A DNA stretch of 64,000 nt from Isoetes taiwanensis (taxonomy: Eukaryota > Streptophyta > Lycopodiopsida > Isoetales > Isoetaceae), in the NCBI GenBank assembly GCA_021234155.1, contig JAJEKV010000005.1, positions 25,914,863 through 25,978,862 on the forward strand, in the 5' to 3' direction. A program made the translations under genes and the position numbers. Shown here piece after piece: positions 25,556-37,212 of the stretch (position 1 is its first letter; each line of letters starts with the position of its first letter). Below the pieces are notes generated by a model. The model saw nothing but the letters and a program-made list of their open reading frames with translations. It had not been told where the DNA came from and searched no databases.

Positions 25556-25790
25556 AATGGTCAACAACCAATGGCTCACAACAAAAGCCCCTTTTTTGTG
25601 CGTGTGGTGCATAATGGTCAACAACCAATGGCTCACAACAAAAGCCCTCTTTTTGTGTATGTGGTGCATAATGGGCACATGAAGGGCTTGAAGGGCGCAT
25701 GTAACCAATGGCTCACAACAAAAGCCCTCTTTTTGTGTGTGTGGTGCATATTGGGCACATGAAGAGCTTGAAGGGCGCATGTAGTGCAGT
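25556..25790 (+). repeat. Three imperfect tandem repeats of about 60-75 bp
   Basis: ACCAATGGCTCACAACAAAA followed by a CCCTCTTTTTGTG-type segment and GTGGTGCATA occurs three times. The last two units also share GGGCACATGAAG and TTGAAGGGCGCATGTA. Open frames over this stretch come from the repetition and are not taken as genes. Confidence 0.65.
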
Positions 25791-26395
25791 TTCCCCGCTG
25801 GCAACACATTTCTTATCATAACTTTTGCTCCAGAGCTCTGTTTGAGATGATTTTTATTGCTTGGAAAGCTCTCTCCGAGATCTTTTTGATAGTGTATGAT
25901 ATGGATATGTTTGGTTAAGTTATCTATGTTAAAACAGCAATTCTTCGGCCGGGTTTGGTAGGCTTTCACATCCTACCAGCTGATTAATACAGGATTGCGC
26001 TATTGGATGTTGTTTTATGGCTCATTCCGAATGAAGCTTGCAAAAAATTACCATGCATTTTTAGATTTTGAGGCAGTTATGAAGCAAATTCCAAGGCTTC
26101 TAGATCCTTGTGCTAACAAGCAGAAAAGTTTCCCACTTTGGTTTCTCACCACAAGAATCCATGGAGGCCAAAGGCTGCTGTTAAATTCCAGTTGAAAAAT
26201 GTTTGTGTATGGGTGTTGCAAACTTTATGACTTTCAGATTAATGGGATCAATCTGTGCTATCTTTATGGTAACTTTTACTTATGTTCTATTTGTTTTATT
26301 GTGATGAAATTCAAAAGTTACAGGTGATGAAAGCCTCAAATGAATTCTAGTTTTTTTCTGGTTTGAATTCTAAAATTTTTGACACACTGGGGAGG

Positions 26396-26800
26396 GGTGA
26401 CGTCCCTAAGGCCCCGAAGGGGCCAATTTTTTTTTTTTGCAACACAAACCATTAACATCCAACATATAAAAATTAAATCCCCCTACACATAACAACCATT
26501 GACATTAACAACCAACACATAACTACCATTGACATTAATTAACACAACCATTGGGTCCAACACATTTAAATTAAAATCCCCCTTAAACCCCCTTTGGTTT
26601 GGGTGCATATTCACACAGGGGGTGACGTAGGGCAGCGAGAGCCCTCATAATTGTATTTTGCACGTACGAAATCAACATCATATAGTATTCCACTTGAAAT
26701 CTTATAGTATTTTGCGAATCTTGTTATACAGTATAGCAAATTTTGTACTTGCATACCCCACAAACGAGGAACTTTACGTACGGTGTAGATTAAGGAATAA
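26396..26800. mobile_element. Foldback-element relative, left arm and centre only
   Basis: The segment starts with the palindrome GGCCCCGAAGGGGCC (26,410-26,424). It then has AACACAAACCATTAACAT, AATCCCCCTTAAACCCC, GGTTTGGGTGCATATT and GGGCAGCGAGAGCC in the same order as the complete foldback element at 49.07-49.54 kb. The right arm is absent here and is replaced by a short unrelated hairpin. Confidence 0.55.
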
Positions 26801-26803
26801 GGG

Positions 26804-26840
26804 GTGTGACAGATGGCAGCTATACTACCATCTGTCACAC
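26804..26840. other. Perfect 13-bp hairpin
   Basis: GTGTGACAGATGG and CCATCTGTCACAC form a perfect stem around an 11-base loop. It stands where the related element at 49.37 kb has a different hairpin (ATGGGCA...TGCCCAT). Confidence 0.6.
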
Positions 26841-26849
26841 CTGCACAAT

Positions 26850-27925
26850 TTGCTACCCTTGTGAAGCTTACGATAAGTGTAACTTAGAGCACATGAAGTA
26901 TTGTGCAGAAAGAAACGGCGAGTACAAGAATATGGGCATTTTAACAAATATAAACAAGATGCTGGCGCATCAATGGGTTGCCCTTTAGAGGAGCCATTGA
27001 CGCATGCACAATTACATACTATTGTGATTACCATGTAGGTGACAAGAATCGCCGTATCTGTTGACTTTTATTCAATATTTTGTATTTATTGATTGTTATC
27101 ATCTTGTAAATGATAAGAGCCGATGTTGTACTTCTGATTAAATAGAGCATAAAATGCTTTTGTTTTTGTGATTATGTATTCAGTTGTTTAGTGTTGTTTA
27201 GTGGAGGGTTGATTTGTGGTTTGCTTTGGCATGAATGTTTGTTATTTATAGAACATTAGCTTCCTAGTTGTTTTTAAAGGGAATGGTGAACTTCTGTTTT
27301 TAGATCTACTGTCGGACATAACTTTATAAGGTTGATTGTTGTTTAAGAAATTCCTGTAGTTTTAGCATTAGCCATGAGGATGTGTTCGAGCTTGTTAATT
27401 TGCAAAAAGATCGGTTAGAATTCTTGGAAAATCATGAGTGTCTGATGTTGCGAGTAAGACGAATGTTGGTCTTCATTAGCGGAATTTGGCAATCGTTGAT
27501 AAAATTATATAACAAGAATAGATTTAGTATGTTTGGGCAAATGTTTTTTGTCAATTGCTTTTTTAATCATTACGGTCGATCACAATCTGATTGTTTTAGC
27601 TATGTAGGTGGAGAATTCTGAAGGAATTGTAATCATGTCATATCGTTGGGTTGGTCTAACCTATAGAAGTTGTTCAATTGGAATAGCTCGGTCGAATAGC
27701 TGAGTACCACAGAGATAAACAAAAGTAGAAACAAAATCGTCTAAGGTAATGAAAGATACAAAGTAGAATTCATTTGATACCATATGAACAATAATGCCTA
27801 AGCTTTGGCCAAAGATTATGATTGAATATTATTTGAATGTGTTGTGCAAATGAATTGAGCAATTGTAGTAAATGCAATCGTCTTAAAGCAATTAACAATA
27901 TTCTCTTCAAGTGGTTTCAGAGTAG
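26850..27925. other. Stretch without a recognised gene
   Basis: Short open frames only. One with several Cys/Glu residues at 26,850-26,985 (YCAERNGEYKN) might be a coding remnant, but I recognise no family. The rest is AT-rich. Confidence 0.4.
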
Positions 27926-27929
27926 GAAC

Positions 27930-28110
27930 ATGGCAAGCAGACTTGGTGCATCTTTGCTAAATGCAATAGAGGTGTTTGAAGGTGAATCTGGATTTTAAGT
28001 CTGGAAGGAGAAAGTGAACGAAGTGCTAGAAATTGGAGGGTTATAGAGCTATGTAGTTGGTGAAGCGGTCAACAATAGAATCGTTGTTACTATGAACACG
28101 ATTGCAGCAG
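27930..28110 (+). pseudogene. Possible Copia gag remnant
   Basis: Translated with stops, the stretch reads MASRLGASLLNAIEVFEG then VWKEKVNEVLEIGGL and SYVVGE. This resembles the start of Copia gag (the F-x-G-x-N-Y-x-x-W-K...L...L-W-x-Y-V pattern). It is short and broken, so the call is weak. From 28,111 to 28,700 nothing is recognised. Confidence 0.3.
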
Positions 28111-28703
28111 CTTCGAAATGGTTTTCTTAATCCATGTGGATGTAAGATAAAGCAGGGATCTGCAAGGGAGGTCCCAAAATAATCATTTATGAACTTATGC
28201 TACACCCAGGGCAATGTTTCTTATATTAGATTATTCATTTAATTTGGAGTAGGGCGGTGGAAAATTCTAGTTGAGGGCCCTTGGCTACGGAAGAGATTAT
28301 TTCATTACTATATCTGCAGCATTGTAGTTAGCTTGTTCACATTATAAATCAATTCTAGTTTGAATATGATCCCGGTTACAATTCAACATTAAAGAATCCT
28401 GGTAAGCTCGGTAGACAAAATATTGTAGCCACTAGCAACACTCTCCAATACTCTTCAAAACATTCTATGCAAATCCTATACTAGAACATTTATTTAGCAT
28501 AAATTGTCGAGTTGTAGCTACCCTTCTCGGACATTAGAAATGACAAATTAAGTGGATTCTTGGAAGGCAAATTTAGAAAGGAGAGATTTGAATGGGTAGA
28601 AAATTTCTTTCTAACAATGGGCAATTTTGCTTTGGGAGGGTAAATCTGCCCTTTTCCAATAAATGTTTATCATTTTTCTAGCACTTATAATACTGCTTAA
28701 CAA

Positions 28704-28822
28704 ATAAAAGAAAAGACAATGGCCAAAAGATTTCTTGATGTTTAAAAAATAGGAGACAATGGCCAAAAGATTTCTTGATGTTTAACAAATAGGAGACAAT
28801 GGCCAAAAGATTTCTTGATGAA
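28704..28822 (+). repeat. Three tandem copies of a 40-bp unit
   Basis: GACAATGGCCAAAAGATTTC begins at 28,715, 28,755 and 28,795, giving an exact 40-bp period with TTTAA(A/C)AAATAGGA between units. Confidence 0.85.
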
Positions 28823-28951
28823 ACAAGTCAATTGATCTTACTTAGATTTTCGTGTGCATCCCAAACAAAAATGATAAGGTTGTGATTACATGTTATAGTT
28901 GTACAAGAAATGCTCCCCAACATTGAGCATTCCAAGCTCAACGCATATAAG

Positions 28952-30025
28952 AAAATTAAAGTATAACGGATCGGGGAAAAAAATGTGGGCGGCGGCTATG
29001 GCGGCTAAGGCGGCGGCTTAGGCCGCGCCCGTTTCTTGCAGGCTCAGGCAAAGGGTGGACGCCAGAAGGGTGCAGGGCTCTGCACCACTGCCATTCCCAA
29101 AGCAGAAGCGGCTGTCACCGGTTCTTGGTATTGCAGCTGGGCATCGGAGTTCCTGTTTCGTTTGGAGTATGACAGAGCACAAATGCTTCGTGATTTTGTC
29201 TGGAGGTTCTACTGGTAAGTAAGATGAGTTTTTTGGCATGTATTTCAGCTGATCTGGGTGTCTCATTGCTGTGTAGAGCTTTAGTGATTCAAGAACCCAT
29301 GTAAGGGTAGAAGCGGTGTGATTGAGCAGGTAGACCACCCTTTGGGGAGGCCTGACCTTCACCATTTTCGGGGGAAGAAATGGAGGCGTGAACTCCTTCT
29401 AGTACCTTAAAACTGGTTGGATCTCTGGCCGTGTTAACGCACAGGGATGAAGCATGCCGTCTGCCCCTCTACGCTTGCATCTTTCGGGGCTGGGGCATAG
29501 GTGATTCTTGTTTCAGAATTAACAGGAAGTCTACTCTTGATGCCAATGGAATAGGGTTTATCAGATTTGGCCGCTAATCTTGAGCTATGGGCTTTAAATC
29601 TTGAACTGGTCTTAAAGACGACAACAACTATATGGTATTGGAGCAGATGCGAAAGGTTTCAGGAAACTGAGGAATCTTGCTCCTGTAGTACAACCTAGAG
29701 CGAGAAGAGGGCGACCACTTTCTCTAGTACTCCACAGGAATTTGTTAGAGGTCCCTGTAGTACTTGCTCTTGGAGGGAAGAAGTTGAGCAGGGCTTCCAA
29801 CGGAGCAATGGATCTCTTTGTATCCTAACCAATATCATCATAGTTGTTACGGGGTTTTCTTTGTAAATACTTCCCATCTGGCGACCATGGGCATATGAAT
29901 TCTTCCTATCTAGCCTATTGTGGAGCCTGAAATAAGGTCATAAGGTCTTGTACTGGTTTTCTTATTAATAAAAGCTAAACATCTTGCCCTCAAAACAAAT
30001 AAAATAAAAAAAATTAAAGTATAAC
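28952..30025 (+). mobile_element. Retroposed insertion (5'-truncated LINE or retrocopy) with 16-bp target duplication
   Basis: AAAATTAAAGTATAAC occurs at 28,952-28,967 and again at 30,010-30,025. The 1,042 bp between start with a GGCGGCGG-rich stretch and end with TTAATAAAAGCT and an A-rich tail. Target duplication plus 3' A tail is the mark of target-primed reverse transcription. No RT domain is present; the last part resembles plant LINE 3' ends, but a retroposed transcript is possible. The short ORF at 29,036-29,218 is not assigned. Confidence 0.7.
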
Positions 30026-31160
30026 CCAACATTTTTGGATATTTATTTTATGTAATCAGTGAAACAAACTCATAGGCCTATCATCGGGTCCAAATCCCAA
30101 CTCTTCATTAACATCCTCCTCTTCATTTGGTGGCAAAAGATAAGTTACTTCTTTCACAGGCCTTAAGATGAGATATATAATGCCAACTAAGTAGGCCAAA
30201 ATGCTACTCAATACTATGGCTCCAACAACACCCTGCAATGGAACTACTAAACTACTTTTAAGAAGCCAACCAATAAAAGTGAAGGACAGATAATAAATAT
30301 TCATTGAAATAATTGCAATACCGATGCCCCACACGTAAAAAGCGTAACCTGCCAACATATAATATTAAAAGATGGATAGATAGGTGGATAGGTAGGTAGA
30401 TAAATATTTTTTTTTACATCATACCACATGGTAGCATCCGATATGGGCATAAGGAAATACTACAAACACATTATAATCAAATAGTACAAAGATATTATTT
30501 ATCACTACATTTAAGAAATAAAAGCATGTGAAGAAGTGACTTGTTAAAAAGTGTCCAATTATGCAAGAGCTTTTGCAAACAATAGTCTATTATATTATCC
30601 TTTACAAGTTTTGCCACGTCTGAATGTGTATTGAAGGAAAAAAAAAAGAGCCCATACTATTTCAGTTTTGCTCCCAAAATCGAATGATTGAAATGCTTGC
30701 AAAAAGGCCTCAATGTCTAAACAACATGCTTATTGGTTTTTTAAAGTCCTTGCTAGAAGACTACAATATGATTCTTTGGTCATACAATGGCTTTTTTAGT
30801 AGCCCATGCCATCAACTTTTTTGCTAATTTATCTGCTACAAGGAGGTGGATAAAGTCGAGAATGCAATAAGTCTATAATTATAATGATTGGGTTTGGACG
30901 AAGTCGAGAATGCACTAATTCTATAACTATATGGTTGGATTTGGGTGCGGTTGCTCTATTGGTTGTTAAGTGATTCAACATACGTCACAAATGTTTTTTG
31001 TCGAAGTTATGAATGCTTCACACTGCATTGAAACAATGCCTATCGGTGGCTTTTGGAAATGCTGGATGTTTCAAAGGATCAGGCAAAGATGAAACTAGAA
31101 AACACCCTAGCATATCAGAACTATTAGAACTGTCACAGGATCAGACACGGTCACCACTAG

Positions 31161-31748
31161 GACCTACTAATATTTTTTTTTTGAAGAACGTGTTTTACTT
31201 CATATTATACACTCAAAATATTACAAAGTACTTCCAGAAGTAAGAAATGTCCCTGAAACATCAATCACTTTTAGATGATCACTCCATATTGGAATTTTAA
31301 TACGATCAGGCCAATTGGAGATCTGAAAGCAATTATACAACTTCTTACGAATTTCTTGAAGCACCACCTGAGAAGAAATACGCTTATCATAAAAGACCTT
31401 TCTTCGCCTTCGCTTCCATACACTCCATATTAGCCAAGACTTTGCCATGTGAAATGCAATCCTTTTAGAAGCAGTCCACTGATTTGGATAAATACCCAAA
31501 AGAAAGTGCTGACTATCCAAAGATACTCCAAAAAGAGAATGCAGCCAGGACCTAAGACTACTCAGCTCTGCACACAAATATAAACAGTGCTCCAATGTTT
31601 CAATGCACTGCTCACACATTGGGCAAAGTGGGCTTACTCCTGGCTTAAAGCGATGAACCATCTCATTAACTCTCAATGAGCGATGAATCACCTGCCAAAG
31701 TAGAACATTTATCTTTGGAGGATTATATTTTGACCTACTAATATTTTT
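31161..31748 (-). mobile_element. 5'-truncated LINE in an NRAMP intron, 17-bp target duplication
   Basis: GACCTACTAATATTTTT flanks the insert at 31,161-31,177 and 31,732-31,748. The insert begins with poly-T on the plus strand, so the LINE lies on the minus strand. It is about 555 bp, severely 5'-truncated, and sits between the last two NRAMP exons. Confidence 0.85.
31221..31731 (-). CDS. LINE ORF2 C-terminus with zf-RVT domain (partial)
   Basis: The open frame starts at the truncation point (PPKINVLLWQVIHRSL) and runs to a natural stop. It contains the zinc-binding reverse-transcriptase tail: CPMCEQCIETLEHCLYLC, then W-rich residues (SWLIWSVWKRRRRKVFY). The reverse transcriptase itself is missing. 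The undamaged frame suggests a recent insertion. Confidence 0.75.
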
Positions 31749-34529
31749 GCAAGTAAAGGTTTTGCTGTGGATTCAATTTTTTGACGAGTAGGCTGCACAT
31801 TGTAAAGGAACTTTGCATGGCCTCGGGATCACCAAAGTGAAGACGCAATTCAGCACAGTGAAGTGTACTGTTGAACATGGTAGCTATGCTTGCCAATTGG
31901 AGATTCGATTCTCTCACTATTTGCTTTTCCATTTTAACATTGTCTGATATCTTAACACCCTCTCCCACTATGGTTAAATTTGAATCAGATGAAGTCCAAC
32001 TAATTACCAATATAAGCAAGGAGAAAAACTGTACTGGCCACAAATTTGCACGAGGGCCCATTTTTGTCTTACTAGTAGTAAACTTCAGCAATGGTATAAG
32101 GCTAAAAGGCAATTCAAATGCAAGTATCATCTGCAAAACATTCGAGTAAACCAAAGTTATAACTTTACACGTTTCATAAATACATTTTACCACAAAGAAC
32201 ATACTGAAGATATAATAATCAGCTTTCCTGCACCAGCAAAGCCTTGAATAATGGACACAATTAGGCTTGGTGTAATGGCAACACACCTTGTAAGAAGATT
32301 GCGCAACCAAGGCTTAAACCTTAGATATAAGAAGCCCTGTATAGACATCATTGATGAATGAGATGTTTAATTAATATCAATTCGGAAATATCATGTTGCC
32401 CTTGAAGGCATTACCTGCATCAAAAAGCATATGTGCCTGTTATTGTAGAACTCTGACCCGAAGAGAGAAGAACGATTCCAAACACAATTTTGCTCCAGTT
32501 TCCTAGTACATTCTGATATTATCACAATGATGTAAGTCTTAAAACTTTAAAGTTAGCCTTGCACTCATCGCTACCTAAGTTTTCATTTAATTGATTTAAC
32601 ATACTCGTTTGGGTTGGTAATAAGATGGGTATTAAAGACCCTAGGATGGGATTAAAGACACTCATTTGTATGCTATGTATACCTGCAATTGTAAAAGTAT
32701 TTGTTTAGACATGACTGATGTTTGCATGGGAAAGACAAACAAATCACACAATCATAAAGCTTGATCACGAAATCAACCTTGACATAATTGGAGGATTTGA
32801 CAGAACAACTCTATAAATTATTATTTTGGCAATCCACAAGGTGACATGGTGGGATAGTCTATTAAGAAAACATAATCATGATTAACGTCGTCAAAGAACC
32901 TTAGCTGCAAATATTTGCAACCAAGATTATTACTACCATCTATATACACTAGACTACCCTCAAAAGGTTCATAATGTCTGTCTCGTCTTTCTCTAATGCT
33001 AGTGATATTATTGATTTCTAACACCTAAAATCTATCTACCAAAAACGGTCCTCTTTCCCATCTTTTATGATATGCCAGCAAGCGGCTTTTGTCTTATGAA
33101 CTATTACGAGGGTTATAAAGAAGAAAGGGAGTAAGAAGTGGTGGCTATTAAATCAGGGAATACACTGAATGAAAATATTATTTCCAGCAATTTCTTAAGT
33201 ATTCAATTATGATGTTGATTTGTTTCCGCATATACCAAATGAATGTGAATATATAACCGGTCGGGATTCATATTGTGGAGACATTGACTTGATGGATTCG
33301 TTTAAGTCATGCTGGAACGTTTGTTTCTTCAAAAGAATATGTATCACAAAAAGTAAGATGAGAATAGTCAATAGTTTTAACTGGTAAAAAAGACAACTCT
33401 GCACCCAAAATGCTAATGAAATGAGAAGACCTGCAGAATCACCTCCACCCTTGCAAATAAGCAGGGCCCCATATCCACTAAGACTCCTAAGTCTGGAAAA
33501 GGAATAGACCCTATAAATCTAGCACTCATAGGGCATCTGTGTTCAAGCCAGATGAGTATACTAGATACCCTAGCACAACCATACAAGCTGGTGCGCCTCC
33601 CTTCCTGGACTGCTATTGTTATAGAGGTACTTTATTCTTCACCATAACAATATGAGACGTACCCATACGACAGGCACACACTTAAACAACTGGAAAATTA
33701 TCCCCATATGTCCATTTTCCTTTTACTGAAGAGGTTCTTTTCCCATCTGTATATCTTTCCTTCATATGGACAGGTTATTTCCTAGTAGAAAGACTACAAA
33801 AAACTTACCCGCAATAAAAATGAAGCGTGATTCAAGTCTAAGTCTTCACACGCTTTTCCGTCTTCATCAGATAAGTTCCCATTGCTACAAACTGCTCCGC
33901 TCATAGAAATAACAGACACATTGATCAGAAAAGCCACGAACAATGACAATGCACTCTCCAGAAAGTAGTATCTGCAACCATCCTATTCCACGTATGCCAA
34001 AGCCAAAGTTTGATCAACAATTGCAGTAGCAGTAGAAAAAACATTGGCAACAAATTATGACAACTTGCAGGCCATGCTGAATTTATAAAATTTACCCTAC
34101 TTAAAAATAACACTGCAAGCTTAGAGTCAGACCATCACTGCTACTAACTAGTGAGCAATGTATGAAGGCAATAGAGGTCAACAGCATAGAGGCCAGCTTC
34201 TGTCCATACATCTTGCAAGGACAAAAGTATCATTGATACAAAAATGTCCAAACATATATACCTTGGTCGAAATATATACCTTTATTCCACTGTTAGACCA
34301 TGATATGTTTCTTGTTAAAACTAGTGCTGAGTGAAGGAATAGGTTGTGCCTGCATCCGAGCCATTATCAAAGAATTGAGTGTTCTATATTTGGAGTTTGA
34401 CCCTATACTCCAAATTATAGAAGGGTTAAATCTGTAAACCATTGCACCCAGCAAAGAGATGGCCAATGCAGTTGAACCACTTCCATTTAATCTAGGAATA
34501 AATAGGCCCTTCATATCATGCCCTTCTTT

Positions 34530-34821
34530 GCTGCAATTGATGGGAGATGAAAATTTTGATACCTCAAGCAGAGGCGGCCAAACTAGAAAAGTTTCTCTCC
34601 AGGAACTGATGCAATCCCATACAGATGTAGAAAAGAAAGAAAATGATGCTCTATTTGGAAGGAACATGAATGAAAATGGATATACACATGAAAATTCAAA
34701 AAATATTGGATGCAAACGTGCATCTGATCAGGATCTGTGGCAGAATACTTACTCGAAATCATCAGAAACTGGAGCTGCTCTTCAAGTTATTTCCCAACCA
34801 AATAGGTCCAGACAGAAATGA
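34530..34821 (+). CDS. Unassigned open frame opposite an NRAMP exon
   Basis: A hydrophilic frame of about 96 codons (GDENFDTSSRGGQTRKVSLQ, ELMQSHTDVEKK, then Asn/Ser-rich) ends with TGA at 34,819-34,821. It starts just where the NRAMP exon begins on the other strand, next to GCTGCAATTGATGG. Composition is that of a nuclear or disordered plant protein, but I recognise no family. It could be a captured exon or chance. Confidence 0.25.
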
Positions 34822-34888
34822 GGGATCATTGGTCTGCTCTGTTTGGCCGGAATAAGGTAGAGAGCATTTTTGTTGATATCATTTGTAT

Positions 34889-34893
34889 GGTGT
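34889..34893. repeat. Target site duplication GGTGT, left
   Basis: GGTGT precedes the 5' LTR and is repeated after the 3' LTR at 45,767-45,771. This proves one insertion event for the whole 34,894-45,766 element. Confidence 0.9.
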
Positions 34894-37168
34894 TGTTGCC
34901 CTGCTATGGCAACATGGCAAAGTGCCATCAAATCTTTTTTATGTTGCAGAGAAAAAGAAGATACTATGTTGAAGAACCAAGTGAAGACATTGAATTGGAA
35001 TCAAGATCACACATTGAGAGGACCTAAGCATCTAGAAGTTTGGAAGACCCCTATGAAGTTTGCAAGCTATTAAAGTGGTATCTTTTCTCCTTCATATTGT
35101 CATTTCTATTCTCCTACCTCACACTCCACATTTCCAACGTTCCATTACCCCATACTATCATACATCTCACACATAGCCTTTTGTTCCATAGTTGACCTAC
35201 CACTACCTAAGGCACATTTTCAAAGTGGTTACACAAAAAGGATGGCCTAAGCATCAAGTTCTACATCATATTTTTTCATCATATCATTCCATTATCACAC
35301 ACTCCATACCATGTGGCTATAAAAAAAAAAGGAAGCATTTGAAAAGCTAAACACGAGTTTGCCTAGTCACCACCTCCAAGTGACATGGCATGATGACTAG
35401 ATACATATGTCATCACTTACAAAGCCACATTGGTCCACTCACCATTTGCCACTTCCATATATCATTCACCAAGTTGCCACCTAAGCAACAAGTGTCCACA
35501 TCACCACATCACTCCATACCATTACATCACTCAACATCATTCCACATCATCACATCACCTTGCATCATCAAATGATGACTAGGCAAATGTTGACCAAACC
35601 CAAAAAGTTGGTCAACCATAAGATTGAAATGATTGATAAATGTGCCTATTAGCCTTGTTCTCCCTCCTTGCCACCTCACCAAATCCCATGTCTAATGCCT
35701 ACTCACCCCATTCATTTTTCCTACAAAAATCAAAAGTATTGCATTTGAGAGTTTGATGATACCACCTGATAGCCCTCATGGAATCATGCCACGGCAAAAA
35801 ATTTGAAAAAAGAGTGCATATTGACCTTCTAAATGGCTTTCTTGGGAAACGTGCTTCATTTGAAAAAATGGCAAAACCTACCTACATCTACCCCCCATCT
35901 ATCTACCCTCTCATCCTCTGCCAAGTGGCGTCCCCCCTGGCATGCCAAGTCGAAACACGAGCCGAGCTTGGCGTGGGAGGAGACCACGTAATCAAGAGAG
36001 AGGAAAATAGCTCTCTATTTATACCTTAGCCTCTTTTCTGATTTTTGCCTGTGGGATAATTGCTCTCAAGAAAACTCCGAACCCTAAAAATGTGACTTGC
36101 CAAGAACTTGTTTTTGTCGATTGAACCGAGCAATCATTACATTGGCTAGCCATTCTTGTCTGTTACACCCAAAGAAATGTCTAAACCAACCAAAAACATG
36201 GCCAAGATCCCGAATTTGCCAAGATCCGTGGGAAGCAGAGTTTTTAAAAGGGGATTCATTCAACAAGAGAGAAAAGTGTGGGCTTTTGCGCGATTCAAAG
36301 GCGAAGTACACGAAGTGTGAAGTCGGAATTGATCTTTGAGAGTTCCTCCTGCCTTAAGAGATCTATCCCGAGGCATATTATGATTGATTTGTATCCAAAA
36401 AATTCACGATTTGTGTGTTTTTAGAGATGTCCCTGTTGATTGACCATCTTGATCATTAACATGACGTCAAATGTGATGACTTTGATTCGGTTTAATGAAA
36501 ATCTGACCTTGGAAAATATCATTTGATGCATTTGTGTTTGAATTAATTCTAGAAATGGGAAGAAAAAGCCATACCTCTGCACCTGGTCACATACAAAGCT
36601 CTAGCTGCATTGGTACAATCATTTAGGAAAGGAAAAAACTAAAAAAAAGGGGGGGAGAAGATCAACCCACTGATGTTTTAAAAGTCGTCATACTTTTCAT
36701 GCTCATTAGATGCTCGGACATACTTCTCAAATTCTGGTGACTTTTTAGCCCGAAAATAGCATGCTCTTATTTAATGTGCCTCGTGTTCCTTGTCTAAATT
36801 TAGTTGGATTGAAAATCCATCACCATTCTCATTTGGCAAAATTGAGTGCACTGTCCAGTCCATTGACCAACTTCTGACTTAGTCAAGAATCATTATTTCT
36901 CACCAACCGTGAGGGTTATTTGCATAGACTTTCTCCAACACTTTCTTCAGATATCATGGTTCAAAATGTTGAATGCATTAATTTCTGTGCCTGTTAGAAT
37001 AAGACTAGTTTTTTTGGCTTTTGGGAAACTAGTGAAATCTTGTTTTCTGGAAGTTTAAAAACAGATATTTTAGCACGCAGTGATCACCTCAAGTGATCCG
37101 GAGGTCCTAGACCAAGATTAGTGCTTCTTTGCCACGAGGTTGGTGGTTTAGCCAGTTTGCCATCAACA
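34894..37168 (+). repeat. 5' LTR (2,275 bp)
   Basis: Starts TGTTGCCCTGCTATGGC and ends GCCATCAACA. The first 890 bp match the 3' LTR almost perfectly. From about 35,786 on, many small differences appear, most at CAG/CTG sites. Confidence 0.9.
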
Positions 37169-37171
37169 TTT

Positions 37172-37189
37172 TGGAGGTCCCACAGAGAT
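37172..37189 (+). other. Primer-binding site
   Basis: TGGAGGTCCCACAGAGAT lies 4 bp after the 5' LTR and starts with TGG, the complement of a tRNA CCA end. The tRNA partner was not identified. It differs from the initiator-Met site of the other Gypsy family in this window. Confidence 0.6.
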
Positions 37190-37212
37190 TTCCACCGGTT
37201 TTCAAAGAACTC

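Larger units (their letters stand above)
30056..34530 (-). pseudogene. NRAMP-type metal transporter gene, 3' exons only, broken
   Basis: Minus-strand exons encode the C-terminal half of an NRAMP divalent-metal transporter, a multi-span membrane protein (plant NRAMP2-5 type). Exons by homology and GT/AG sites: 34,530-34,440 (KGLFIPRLNGSGSTALAISL), about 34,350-34,280 (HNLFLHSALVLTRN), 33,971-33,809 ([20 protein letters not shown]...[14 protein letters not shown]), 32,512-32,415 ([10 protein letters not shown]...[13 protein letters not shown]), 32,336-32,205 ([18 protein letters not shown]...[11 protein letters not shown]), 32,130 to about 32,042 ([17 protein letters not shown]...KTKMG) and 30,348-30,056 (NIYYL...stop). 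The GQYVMQ box expected after TGTYA is replaced by a shorter TTTTTGATGCAG, a deletion of about 7 bp that breaks the frame. The exon joins at MPHN and EACR also do not close cleanly. No N-terminal exons were found up to 49 kb; a 10.9-kb Gypsy element is inserted 360 bp upstream of the first exon seen. Likely a gene fragment or pseudogene. Confidence 0.8.

Noticed and set aside
25532-25969. Protein-coding gene over 25.5-26.0 kb (frames of 76 and 143 codons)
   Set aside because: The frames run through a tandem repeat and have no recognisable domain; open length comes from the repeat.
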